In this document: in pieces, positions 7,549 through 17,318 of the stretch
Layout: each line of letters opens with the position of its first letter
Numbering within the stretch: the first letter of the stretch is position 1
From: Natrinema sp. SYSU A 869
Lineage (GTDB): Archaea; Halobacteriota; Halobacteria; Halobacteriales; Natrialbaceae
Reading direction: 5' to 3'
NCBI RefSeq assembly: GCF_019879105.1
Contig: NZ_CP082247.1
Location: 1-64,000, forward strand
Length of the DNA stretch: 64,000 nucleotides
Notes under the pieces: model-generated
Database searches by the model: none
Told to the model about the DNA's origin: nothing
What the model saw: only the letters and a program-made list of their open reading frames with translations
Made by a program: the position numbers and the translations under genes

Positions 7549-10496
7549 ATGGTTAGTCAGCAGCGCCGAGACGTACTCGCGGGTATCGGAGCGGGAACGG
7601 GTCTGTCCCTCGTCGGGGGCATCGCAACTGCGGAGACCGACGGAACTAGCGACCGGAACGACGAAACGGCCGAGGGATCGTTCGACGACCGCATTACCGA
7701 CCTCCTCGAGCGACTCACGATCGACGAGAAGGTGTCGTTGCTTCACCAGTATCAGCCGCCGATTCCGAGCGCCGGACTGGACGCGTTCCGGACCGGGACG
7801 GAAGCGCTCCACGGCGTCGCGTGGCTGGGCGAAGCGACCGTCTTTCCGCAAGCGATCGGCCTCGGGAGCACGTGGGATCCGGCCCTGATCGAACGCGTCG
7901 GTGACGCCGTCGGCGACGAAGTGCGCGGGAAACACAATGCGAGTTCCGGGGGCGTCGGCCTCAACGTCTGGTCGCCGACGGTCGACCCTCTCCGCGATCC
8001 GCGCTGGGGGCGAAACGAGGAGGGGTACGCCGAAGATCCGCTGGTGAGCGGCGAAATCGCGACGGCGTACACCGCCGGGCTACGCGGAGACGATCCGACG
8101 TACCGCAAGACGGCACCGATACTCAAACACTTTATCGGGTATAACAACGAGACGGAGCGGACGACGACAAACGCCGAACTGCCGCCCAGGCTGCTCCGCG
8201 ACTACTACCTCCCGTTCTTCCGGCCGCCGATCGAATCCGGGGACGCGGTCGGAGTGATGGCGTCGTACAACCTCGTCAACGGCCGTCCGATGACGGCGTC
8301 GCCGCTGCTGGATCGCACCGTCCGCGAGTGGGCACCCGACAGGCGGGCGGTGCTGAACGTCAGCGACGCGTGGGCACCGGTGAACCTGACCGGCGCACAG
8401 GAGTACTTCGAGTCGGACGCGAGGGCTCGCGCCGCCGCGTTGCTCGCCGGGCTGGACAGTTTCACGGAGTTCGGGTCCGACAGTTCGACGACGGTCGACG
8501 CGATACACGGTGCGCTTGAGGAGGGCGACCTGCACGAAGCCGACGTCGACGAGGCGGTCGGTCACGTCCTGACGGTCCGAGCGCAACTCGGTGAGTTCCT
8601 CGAGCCGTCGGCGGACCCGTACGCGGATCTCACGGCCGAGGTCATCGGCCGTCCCGAACACCGGGAGCTCGCTCGAGAGGCAGCGCGAGCACAGACCGTC
8701 CTCCTCGAAAACGACGGTGAGGATCCCGTCTTACCGCTCTCGGTGGAGGACACCGTCGCCGTCATCGGCCCGCTCTCGGACAGGGTGTTCGAGGACTGGT
8801 ACAGCGGGACGCCGCCGTATCGCAGCAGCCTCCGGGACGGCTTGCGCGATCGGCTCGGCTACGACCGGATCAACGCTGCCGTTGGCGCTGATCGGATCGC
8901 ACTCAGGGAGCGCTCGTCGGGGGACTACGTGACCGCCGGCGTCGGGAACGGCGGCGGCGTCCTCGGACTGCAGGAGACCGATGCACCCAGCGTCCAGCTG
9001 TTCGAGGCCGTCCAGTGGACGGAGACCGCTTGGACGCTGCAGGCGACGGCGAACGGTCGGTACGTGACCGTCGACGACGAGCACCTCGTCAACTCATCGG
9101 AGCGGCCGGCCGGGTGGGAAGTGGTACAGGAGGCCTTCGAGTTCGTCGACGTCGCCGATGGCGCGGTCGCGCTTCGCCACCCGAGCAGCGATCAGTACGT
9201 AACGATCGAGGAGGGGTCGCTCCGCGTCGGTGCCGACGACCAGTCCGATGCCGCCACGTTCGACCGCGAGGTGCGCGACGACGGGCTCGAAGCCGCGGTC
9301 GAGGCCGCCACCGACGCCGATGTCGCCGTCGTGATGGTTGGCACCCATCCGCTGATGGGCGGCCGCGAAACCCGAGATCGCGACGAACTCGCCCTCCCGC
9401 GGTCACAGCGTGAACTCATCGAGCGCGTCGCCGATGCCCAGCCGCGGACCGCGATGGTCCTGCAGAGCAGTTATCCGGTACATGCCGACGGCGCGGAGGA
9501 CCGCGTGCCGTCGATCCTCTGGACCAGTCACGCCGGCCAAGAGACCGGTCGCGCGCTGGCCGACGTGCTGCTCGGTGACGTCTCCCCTGGCGGCCGGCTG
9601 ACACAGACCTGGCCGCGCTCGGCCGACCAGCTCCCCGACATCACCGAGTACAATATCACCGAAACGGGGATGACGTACCGCTACGGACAAGAGGACCCCC
9701 TGTACGCGTTCGGACACGGGCTCTCCTACAGCAGCTTCGAGTACGGCGACCTCCGCATCTCGCCGAAGGGCCACTCGAGGAAGGCGAGACGGCGACCGTC
9801 AGCGTCCGCGTCACCAATACGGGCTCGACGGCCGCCGACGAGGTCGTGCAGGCCTACACCGCACAGCGCCAGTCGCGGACCCACCAACCGGACCGGGTCC
9901 TCCGCGGCTTCGAACGGGTGCACCTCAAGCCCGGCGAGAGCACGACCGTCGAACTCGCGATCGAGTACGATGAGTTCTCGTTCTGGGACGTCACGCGCCA
10001 GCAGCGGGTCGTCGAACGGGCGACACACGGGGTGTTCGTTGGGTCCGCATCCGACGATATCCGAGCGCGCGGGTCGATCCGGGTAGACGGCGAGAAGATC
10101 CCGCCGCGGGACCTCTCCGCGGAGACGCGAGCCGTCGACGCCGATGACTGGTCATGGTCGGAAATCGAGTTGCTCGACCGGTCGCGGTCCGAGGGGACGG
10201 TCGTCGGCATGACTGACGGATCGTGGCTCTCCTTTGCCGACGTCGACCTGCGGAGCAAGCCGACCGAAGCGACCGTCTCGGTTGCGAGAGCGGACGACGG
10301 CGCAGCCGCGCTGGAACTGCGTCGGGGCTCGCCGTCCGGTCCATTGCTCGGTCGAACGGCGGTCCCCTCGACAGGTGACATCTACGAGTACGCGGAGCAA
10401 ACGCTGTCGGTGACGGGGGCGATCGGGAACAACCGAGAACTATATGTCGTAGTCCACGGCGGCGACGTTCGCTTGCACACGATCCGCCTCGAGTGA
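7549..10496 (+). CDS. Exported glycoside hydrolase family 3 enzyme (beta-glucosidase/beta-xylosidase type), frame broken once
   Basis: Once one base is restored this is about 982 residues. A Tat-like signal (QQRRDVLAGIG) leads. The GH3 N-domain follows with the nucleophile Asp in LNVSDAW near residue 268, then the GH3 C-domain into which a beta-trefoil-like block is inserted (about residues 445-575, with repeated YVT elements). After these come an FnIII-like domain and a C-terminal CBM6-like domain (about 860-980). The frame changes at 9768-9774: the first frame gives YGDLRISPKG, the next LEEGETATVSVRVTNTG. One missing base in GGGCC restores it. Linkage specificity is unknown. It faces the importer operon divergently. 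Confidence 0.85.
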
Positions 10497-10557
10497 ACCA
10501 TCGCGGCCCACCCCCTCGCCGGTACATTCAAGGACAGCGTCATCGGACGTAATCGAT

Positions 10558-11664
10558 GTGACCTGTCAACTGATACAGATCGGAACGGGAAATCAGGGCG
10601 AAGCCTGGTGTCGGGAGTTCCTCCCGCCGAACGTCGAAGACGAAACCGTCGAGGTCGTCGCGGCCGTCGACGTGAATGAAGCCGCGCTGACGAACGCCGT
10701 CGACGCGCTCTCGCTCGCTCCGGACCGGTGTTACATCGACGCCGAAACAGCGATGGCGGAACACGACGCAGACGCCGTGGCGCTCGTCGTCCCGCCTCAC
10801 GCTCGCAAAGAACTCGTCTCGCTCGCGATCGACTACGACCTCGATATACTCACGGAGAAACCGATCGCAGCGTCGATGGACGACGCCGTCGAGATCGTCG
10901 AGCTGGTCGAAGAAAGCGACACGAAGATGGGCGTCACAATGAGCCACCGATTCCGGCGGGATATTTCCTCTCTCCGCCAGCAGATTCGGTCGGGCAAGTA
11001 CGGGCCCGTCGATTACTTGTACTGTCGGTACGCAGTCAACGCCCGGTCTCGAGGGAGCTGGGCCGGCGAACGGCTGTACGACTTCGACGAGCATCCGCTG
11101 CTGATCGACGGCGCGATCCACCACCTCGATCTGTTGGCGGATATGGCCGGCGGGCGCGCCGAGACGGTGTTCTGTCGCTCGTGGAACCCGGAGTACTCCG
11201 ACTTCGCGGGCGATCCGAACGCAATCGTTCAACTGGGCATGGAGGACGGGACGACGATCGTCTACGAGGGGCTGAACACGGCCGCGACCAGTTTCAACGG
11301 TTGGTGGGCTGAACGCGTCCGTGCGAACTGCGAGGCGGCCTCGCTCGTCCTCGACGACGGCGAACTCCGACGGTTCCCCTACGAGCGGTCCGCGGAGAAC
11401 TGTCTCGGCCATACCTCGCTCGAGGAGGGCGATCCGATTGACCTCGAGACCGGGGAAAAGTGGGAGAACGCCCTGCTCATCGAGCGATTCGCCGAGTGGT
11501 GTGCCGGCGGCGAGCCGATGGAGACCAACGCCCGCGCGAACCTCCGGTCGATGGCAATCGTCTTCGCCGCCATCGAGAGCGCCGAGACCGGCGAGGCGGT
11601 CAACGTACAGGAGTTCCTGACGGACCGGATCGATTCGGACTCGCCGCTCGCGGAGCTGGGGTAG
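10558..11664 (+). CDS. Gfo/Idh/MocA-family oxidoreductase
   Basis: This 368-residue NAD(P)-dependent sugar dehydrogenase has a Rossmann N-domain beginning IGTGNQG and the family Lys in LTEKPIA near residue 100. The C-terminal alpha/beta domain includes HHLDLLADMAGG, with a catalytic-type His. The start is GTG at 10558, 62 bases after the GH3 stop; an ATG two bases earlier runs into a stop at once. Such enzymes oxidise or reduce hydroxyls of sugars or cyclitols; the substrate cannot be assigned. It is one of four members in this window and is probably co-transcribed with the GH3 gene. Confidence 0.85.
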   Translation: MTCQLIQIGTGNQGEAWCREFLPPNVEDETVEVVAAVDVNEAALTNAVDALSLAPDRCYIDAETAMAEHDADAVALVVPPHARKELVSLAIDYDLDILTEKPIAASMDDAVEIVELVEESDTKMGVTMSHRFRRDISSLRQQIRSGKYGPVDYLYCRYAVNARSRGSWAGERLYDFDEHPLLIDGAIHHLDLLADMAGGRAETVFCRSWNPEYSDFAGDPNAIVQLGMEDGTTIVYEGLNTAATSFNGWWAERVRANCEAASLVLDDGELRRFPYERSAENCLGHTSLEEGDPIDLETGEKWENALLIERFAEWCAGGEPMETNARANLRSMAIVFAAIESAETGEAVNVQEFLTDRIDSDSPLAELG

Positions 11665-11722
11665 CCGCGGCGGTCCGGGTTCGGGATCCGACCGCGGGCG
11701 CAAAAAACGAACGAGAGACGTC

Positions 11723-13363
11723 TCAGTCGCCGGTCGGCACCACTGTGATCGGACCGAGCGGTCCGTTGTGCAGTCCGCCGCCGCCACCGCCGTCGTACAC
11801 CCGAATTGCGACCACGTTCTCGCCGCCGAACGCGACAGTCGACGGCGGAACAGTGTAGCGTCGAGGTTCGCTCCACGCGGTCTCGTACCCGTCCTCGGGG
11901 AACGTTCCGGTCTGCCCGATCTTCTCGCCGTTGAGGAACGTCTCGTCGACGTCGTCGATCGCTCCGAGCGGGATCTCCAGGGTGTAGCCGGCCCAGCTTT
12001 TGGGAACGTCAACCGTCGTTCGGTACCAGCCGAACACGTCGTTTTCGGTGTAGTCCGAGTGGTCTTCCCAGTTCGCCGGCGCGTCGACGGTCTCCCAGTC
12101 GCTTTCGTCGTACGCCGGATCCGCCCACGTCGGGTCGTCCCCCTTACGGAACCGCCACTCGCCCTCGAGCGAGAGACGGGGTGCGGTAAACAGGAGCGGC
12201 TGTTCGTCGCCGACGGCGACCTCGAACACGCCTGTTTCGGGCGCGTCGTACTCGAACGAGATGCTCGTCTTTGCGCCGGGGTCGAGGTCGACCGTTCGGT
12301 TCGAGACGACCTCGTCGGTGACGGTCAGCGGGACATCGATCCGCTCCGGTTCCGCACCTACGTTCCTGACGACCGCGGACGCGGTGATCGTCCCATCATC
12401 CGCGTCGTGCTCAGCCTCGAACCCGCCGATGGGCTTCGTCGAGGCGAACGCGTACGGGAGGCGACGCCGGGAGAGCGCCATCGGCGACGGCTCGTCTCTC
12501 GTTCGCGGACGGAAGCCGACGACGAACTCGAAGGGACCGTCAGGGACGACGTGGTGCTCCGGGGACGGCTGAACGGGAGTCCCGCCGACGCCGGTTACGG
12601 CGTGATCGACGTTGAACAGGACCCCGTCGCGCGGCTCGAGTTGGTAGTCAAAGCGCGCCCGATCGAGGTTCGCCACGTCGTGTGCGCTGACGGTGACCTG
12701 CGGCTGGCCGAACGCAACGAGACCAGTGCCGTCGTCGGCCGAGAGCGATGCCCACCTAACATCCGTCTTGTTGCCGTAGTCCTGCGGGCGAACGTAGGGG
12801 ACGTACTGGTCCGCAACGGCACCGGCGTAGGTACCGATCTTCGTTCCGTTGTTGCGATCGGGATACGTCTCCTGTGGCCCGTTCCCGTACCACGATAGCT
12901 CCGCGAAGTCGTCCGGGACCTCGAGTTGCACGCCGATCTTCGGGAGCCAGTTGGTGATCCCCTCTCGAAGCGCATCGTTGGGCACGGCGCGAACGCCGAG
13001 CAACAGGTCACCAGTCCCGGAGATGTGATAGCAGTAGGTCGTCTCGAGGGCGGCGTCGGCGTCGGATGCGGAAACCAGCGTATCGATTTCGACGCGGGTC
13101 ACGCCGTCGGCGACGTCGGCCGTCTCAACGGACTCGACCTCATGTTCGAGGCGATCGAGTCCGAGCGCGTACCACTCATCGGCCTCCGCTGCCCCCCAGT
13201 CGACCGACTCGTTCGAGATGGGCGTCCGCCAGACGTTCACCAGCGGACCGCGCTCGATGAACTCCCGCCCGCCAGCCTCGAGGGAACAGAGCGTCCCGAG
13301 ACTGGGGTCGAACGTGTATTCGAAATCCGGTCCATCGATCGTAATCTCGTCGTCAGTCGTCAT
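11723..13363 (-). CDS. Beta-galactosidase small-subunit-like protein (GH2 C-terminal part plus jelly-roll domain)
   Basis: Residues 1-270 match the beta-sandwich that ends LacZ-type enzymes (Bgal small chain): WRTPISNE near 45, YGNGPQETYPDR near 160 and a WASLSADDGTG block. Then comes a beta-rich linker, and residues 400-546 form a galactose-binding-like jelly roll resembling the GH2 sugar-binding domain. It has no catalytic barrel and no signal peptide. It lies 76 bases after the catalytic half (13440-16478), in another frame, so the pair resembles LacL/LacM heterodimers. Alternatively this was once one gene split by mutation. Confidence 0.8.
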   Translation of the reverse strand: MTTDDEITIDGPDFEYTFDPSLGTLCSLEAGGREFIERGPLVNVWRTPISNESVDWGAAEADEWYALGLDRLEHEVESVETADVADGVTRVEIDTLVSASDADAALETTYCYHISGTGDLLLGVRAVPNDALREGITNWLPKIGVQLEVPDDFAELSWYGNGPQETYPDRNNGTKIGTYAGAVADQYVPYVRPQDYGNKTDVRWASLSADDGTGLVAFGQPQVTVSAHDVANLDRARFDYQLEPRDGVLFNVDHAVTGVGGTPVQPSPEHHVVPDGPFEFVVGFRPRTRDEPSPMALSRRRLPYAFASTKPIGGFEAEHDADDGTITASAVVRNVGAEPERIDVPLTVTDEVVSNRTVDLDPGAKTSISFEYDAPETGVFEVAVGDEQPLLFTAPRLSLEGEWRFRKGDDPTWADPAYDESDWETVDAPANWEDHSDYTENDVFGWYRTTVDVPKSWAGYTLEIPLGAIDDVDETFLNGEKIGQTGTFPEDGYETAWSEPRRYTVPPSTVAFGGENVVAIRVYDGGGGGGLHNGPLGPITVVPTGD

Positions 13364-13439
13364 TGCGTGCTCACTCTCCGTCGTGCGTGCGTTCGAAGCT
13401 CTCGGGGGTCATTCCCCGGTACGTCGGTCCCGGTCACGG

Positions 13440-16400
13440 TCATCGCTCCACCGTGATGCTCGGCATCGATTCGACCGCCTCGAGGGGCGGGTGCGGGACG
13501 TCGAAGGGGACCGCGAACTGTTCGAAGGCAATCTCGTGTCCGGCGTCGGCCCACCGGGCGTCCTCGGCGAGGGCGACGCTGATCGTCAGCCAGTACTCCG
13601 CTCCCGGCTTGAGATCGGGTTCGTCGAACGGGACGGTCACCTCTTCGGTCTCTCCCGGATCTGCCTCGAGCGATAACGTCCCGTCCTGTAGCACCGTCTC
13701 GCCGTCGGTCAGCCGCCAGGTTGTCTCGAGGGCCGAGAGGCTTGTGAAGTGAAACCGGTTGTCGATCGAGACGATACCTGCAGCCGGATCGACCGGATCG
13801 ATCCCGACAGGCTGGTGGGCCTTCTTCAGGTCCCACAGCTCCGGCTGTGGGGTGCGGTCGGCGAAGATCGTCCCGTTGATACAGAAGGGACTCGCCCCAT
13901 AGGTCCTATAGGTCCCCTCGTCGCGGAATTCCTCGAACGAAAGGTCAAGGACCGCGTCATCGCTCGCGCCGGCGTGGGCCGACTCGAGTTCCGCGGGCGA
14001 GAGCGCTCGATCGGAGATTCGGACCGACTTGAAGACGGCGTTAGACAGCCAGCCCTCGTAGCCATCGGTATGCAACTCCGCGTTTCGCCCGATGCTGACG
14101 GGCTGGTGAGCGTGGTTGATGCTGCCCGTGTGTTCGGTCGCGTCGAGCAGTTCGCCGTCGACGTACAGCCGCAACTCCGAACCGGTGTGGACGCCCGCGA
14201 CGTGATGCCAGGAGCCAATCCAGTCGTCAGGCACCGCCGCGCTGGCGGTGACCCACTCTTCGTCGGAATCGTAGACAAACCACTCGATGGTCTCCTCGTC
14301 GGCCATCTGGAGCGCGTACTGCGTGTCGCCTTTCGTGACGAACGGGTCCGCGCCAGTCCAGGGCTCTCGCGGCTTGACGACGGCCTCAACGGTGAGTCCC
14401 GGCTTGGTGATGTCAAGGCTCGGATCGCGGTAGAGTTCTACCCAATCGTCGAGTCCGGACAGGGCAAGCGCGCTCCCGCGGTCGGTCTCGACGACGGAAG
14501 GATTGCCGTGGAGCGTGCCATCGTTCCCGTGTCCGGACTCGTCGGGCGTGACGATCAGGTCCTCGAATAGCGTCTGGTCGACCCAATCCCAGACGAACCC
14601 GCCCTGGAGCTGATCGTACTCATTGACCAGCTCCCAGAACGACTCCATCAGTCCGAGGCTATTCCCCATGGCGTGACTGTACTCGCCCATGATCACCGGG
14701 CGCTCTTCGTCCTCGGATTGGGCGATCTCCTCGAGTTCATCGGGGCTCACGTATCGCGGACCGACGATCGGCGCGAACGGCGCGTCGCCGCCGTTGTTCG
14801 CCTGATGGTAGAGGAAGCGCGTGTCATCGACCTCGGTCGCGTAGTCGGCCATCTCGAAGTGAACGGGGCCGAGTCCGGCCTCGTTGCCAGTGCTCCACGT
14901 GAAGATCGACGGGTGGTTCTTGTCGCGCTGGATCATGCGGCGGAACCGGTCCATGAACGATGGGTCGAACTCACGGTGCTCGGTGACGAGTTCCTCGTTC
15001 TGGTGGGTCTCGGCGTTGACCTCGTCCTGCACGTAGAGCCCGTACTCGTCGGCCAGGGCGGCGAACTCGGGATCGTTCGGGTAATGAGAGGTCCGGACCG
15101 CGTTGACGTTGAACCGTTTCATCAACTCGAGGTCCTCGCGGATCCGCTCCGTCGTCATCGTCCGACCGTGAACGGGATCGTGTTCGTGGCGGTTCACGCC
15201 CCTGAATGCGACAGATTCGCCGTTGACGTGGATCTGGCCGTCGATAATCTCGTACTCGCGAAACCCCACGCGCTCGAGTTGTGCCTCGGTCGTGTTGTTC
15301 GAGCCGGCCGGAGCGAGTTCGAACCCGAGCCGGTACAAGTGGGGGTGCTCGGCGGACCACTTGCGCGGGTCCGAGACGTCCGTCGAGAGCGCCACATCGA
15401 CTCGCTCGCCGACGGGGACGTCGACGGTCTCCTCGAGCGTCGCGACGTGGTCGTCGTCGGGATCGAACAGCCGCGCGCGGAGGGTGTAGGAACTCGTTCT
15501 CCCCTCACGTTCGCCCGCCCCCTTTCCTTCTCCCTCCGCTCCTTCCGTCGAGCGGTCGGCGACCTCGGCGTCGATCGTCAGCGTCGCGTCCTCGTAGTCG
15601 TCGTCAAGGTCGGTGCGGACATCGTAGTCGCGAAGGTGGACTTCGGGCGTCGAGTACAGGTACGCGTCCCGGTAGATGCCCGCGAAGTGCCACATGTCCT
15701 GATTCTCGAGGTACGTGCCGTCAGACCACCGGTACACCTGGACGGCGACCGTATTCTTGCCGGACTCGAGGGCCTCCGTGACGTCGAATTCGGCTGGAGT
15801 CATCGCTCCCTGGTCGTAGCCCACGTACCGGCCGTTGACCCAGACGAAGGCGGCCGATTTGATCCCCTCGAAGCGGAGGAACGTCCGCCGCTCTTTCGTC
15901 CAGTTTCCGGGCACTGTGACCGTCCGGCGATAGGTCCCGACCGGGTTGATCGCATCGGGGACCGCCGGCGGATCATAGGGATACATAGGCACTGGAACGT
16001 TCCGATACAGCGCGTGGCCGTACCCCTCGCGCTGCCAGACCGACGGGACATCGATCGTCTCCCACTCGTCGACAGCATCGAAGTCGTCCGGCGCTTCGTC
16101 GGGAGTAATCGACCACAGGAAGTCCCACTCCCCGTCGAGCGACCGAACGAACGGCGAGCGCTCCCGTTGGTCGCGACGGGATGCGCCGCGTCGCTCCCCG
16201 CCGAGCGCTGATTCGACCGTCGGAAACGGTATCGTCGGGACGTGTGATTCGGTTTGATTCTCCGCCACCATCGCCGGAGTCTCGATGTACTCCTCGAGGG
16301 TGAACTGGCCCGACGCTTCCCCTCGAGCCGCGCTGCGATCGGTGGCGCTCGTTCGATTCCCCGACGCGAGCCCCGGGAGGAGGGTGGCTCCGCCGGACGC

Positions 16401-16478
16401 AATTAGGAAGTGACGCCGGGAAACCGACGGTGGATGATCTGCTGACTCGACTTGTTGCTCGGTCGTTTCGCGTTTCAT
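13440..16478 (-). CDS. Exported GH2 beta-galactosidase, catalytic part, with a LamG domain inside the barrel
   Basis: This 1012-residue protein has a Tat signal (SRRHFLIASGG near residue 20). GH2 sugar-binding and Ig-like domains follow, then the TIM barrel with acid/base Glu in STGNEAG (about residue 532) and nucleophile Glu in MGEYSHAMGN (about 599). After WDWVDQTL a LamG-like domain of about 200 residues interrupts the barrel, which resumes at FCINGTIFADRTPQPELW. A low-complexity Gly/Glu/Arg stretch lies near residues 310-330. The protein ends at TVER before the small domain that is encoded next. The ATG at 16478 is chosen because the Tat signal follows it. It probably removes beta-galactosyl groups from pectic side chains. 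Confidence 0.88.
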   Translation of the reverse strand: MKRETTEQQVESADHPPSVSRRHFLIASGGATLLPGLASGNRTSATDRSAARGEASGQFTLEEYIETPAMVAENQTESHVPTIPFPTVESALGGERRGASRRDQRERSPFVRSLDGEWDFLWSITPDEAPDDFDAVDEWETIDVPSVWQREGYGHALYRNVPVPMYPYDPPAVPDAINPVGTYRRTVTVPGNWTKERRTFLRFEGIKSAAFVWVNGRYVGYDQGAMTPAEFDVTEALESGKNTVAVQVYRWSDGTYLENQDMWHFAGIYRDAYLYSTPEVHLRDYDVRTDLDDDYEDATLTIDAEVADRSTEGAEGEGKGAGEREGRTSSYTLRARLFDPDDDHVATLEETVDVPVGERVDVALSTDVSDPRKWSAEHPHLYRLGFELAPAGSNNTTEAQLERVGFREYEIIDGQIHVNGESVAFRGVNRHEHDPVHGRTMTTERIREDLELMKRFNVNAVRTSHYPNDPEFAALADEYGLYVQDEVNAETHQNEELVTEHREFDPSFMDRFRRMIQRDKNHPSIFTWSTGNEAGLGPVHFEMADYATEVDDTRFLYHQANNGGDAPFAPIVGPRYVSPDELEEIAQSEDEERPVIMGEYSHAMGNSLGLMESFWELVNEYDQLQGGFVWDWVDQTLFEDLIVTPDESGHGNDGTLHGNPSVVETDRGSALALSGLDDWVELYRDPSLDITKPGLTVEAVVKPREPWTGADPFVTKGDTQYALQMADEETIEWFVYDSDEEWVTASAAVPDDWIGSWHHVAGVHTGSELRLYVDGELLDATEHTGSINHAHQPVSIGRNAELHTDGYEGWLSNAVFKSVRISDRALSPAELESAHAGASDDAVLDLSFEEFRDEGTYRTYGASPFCINGTIFADRTPQPELWDLKKAHQPVGIDPVDPAAGIVSIDNRFHFTSLSALETTWRLTDGETVLQDGTLSLEADPGETEEVTVPFDEPDLKPGAEYWLTISVALAEDARWADAGHEIAFEQFAVPFDVPHPPLEAVESMPSITVER

Positions 16479-16598
16479 GTCGCGGCTATTATTGATACAA
16501 ATAACCATAATAAACGTTCGCATATGTAGGATAGTGGACACCGTACTGACCGTTCGCGGCGCGCGATCTCTCAGGAGGGGAACAGTAAAGGGACCGCG

Positions 16599-17070
16599 CA
16601 GTGGTACTCAGTCCCGCTGTTCGTCCGCGCCGGGAGCATCGTCTCGATGGGGCCGGTCGTCCAGCACACCGGTGCGAAACCCGATGCGCCGTGGAACCTG
16701 CGCGTCTACCCCGGCGTGACGGCTCGTTCGAACTCTACGAGGACGCCGGTGACGGCTACGCGTACGAGGACGGGGAGTATGCGATCACGCCGATCACGTG
16801 GGACGAGCACGCCGGCGAACTCACGATCGGCGACCGCGACGGGTCGTTCCCCGACCTGACCGAAATGCGGGAGTTTCGGATCGTCCCCGTCGAGAAGGGT
16901 GCCGGTATCGGCGTTGATGAGCACAACCCGCAGACGACGATCACCTACGAGGGGACGAAACGACCGTCTTCGTCGACCGCTATCACTGCCAGCCGGTCAC
17001 CGTCCGTCGTCTTACGAGACGGGGCACAAACCGGTGGCCGGTCCGATTAGTGTCAGTAGGTTATTCATAA
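16599..17070 (+). pseudogene. Remnant of a GH31 alpha-glycosidase (C-terminal beta-domains only)
   Basis: Three frames in succession give a GH31 tail. Bases from 16599 read WYSVPLFVRAGSIVSMGPVV and LRVYPG. From about 16720 the next frame reads DGSFELYEDAGDGYAYEDG and LTIGDRDGSFPDL (the DUF5110-like end of alpha-xylosidases and alpha-glucosidases). From about 16955 a third frame reads TTVFVDRYHCQPVTVRR to the TAA at 17068. The shifts are single missing bases near CCGGC and GGGG. The catalytic barrel is absent, so even with the shifts repaired this is a truncated gene. Its left end abuts the promoter of the GH2 gene. Confidence 0.8.
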
Positions 17071-17240
17071 CCGGATCCAGACGACGATTACAGACGGATC
17101 ACGCGCTCTCGCCACCCTCGAGATTTCGAGATCCAAGCTGCTGATCGGCTTCTGCACCCGCTATTGGTCTCGGACCCGGATATCCGCTCCGTTCACGGAC
17201 TTTCACCCCACCCCCATCCGATACGCTTGACTGCACCTCA

Positions 17241-17318
17241 TACGGTCTACTGTAATCATTGCCGGCGCAACCCCGTCCGCTCTGGGGTTGCGCCGGTAAA
17301 TCGTTACAGTAATCCGTA
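17241..17318. repeat. 78-base imperfect palindrome between convergent genes
   Basis: The arms from TACGG (17241) and to CCGTA (17318) pair over most of their length. The inner 13 bases, CCGGCGCAACCCC (17262-17274) against GGGGTTGCGCCGG (17284-17296), match perfectly around a nine-base loop. The right end touches the stop codon of the leftward toroid gene, and the GH31 remnant ends 170 bases to the left. A bidirectional terminator or a small palindromic mobile element would both fit. Confidence 0.75.

Noticed and set aside
14673-16211. 512-codon open frame on the plus strand
   Set aside because: It is antisense to the GH2 catalytic gene, whose domains and active-site residues are clear. Long antisense frames are common in GC-rich haloarchaeal genes.
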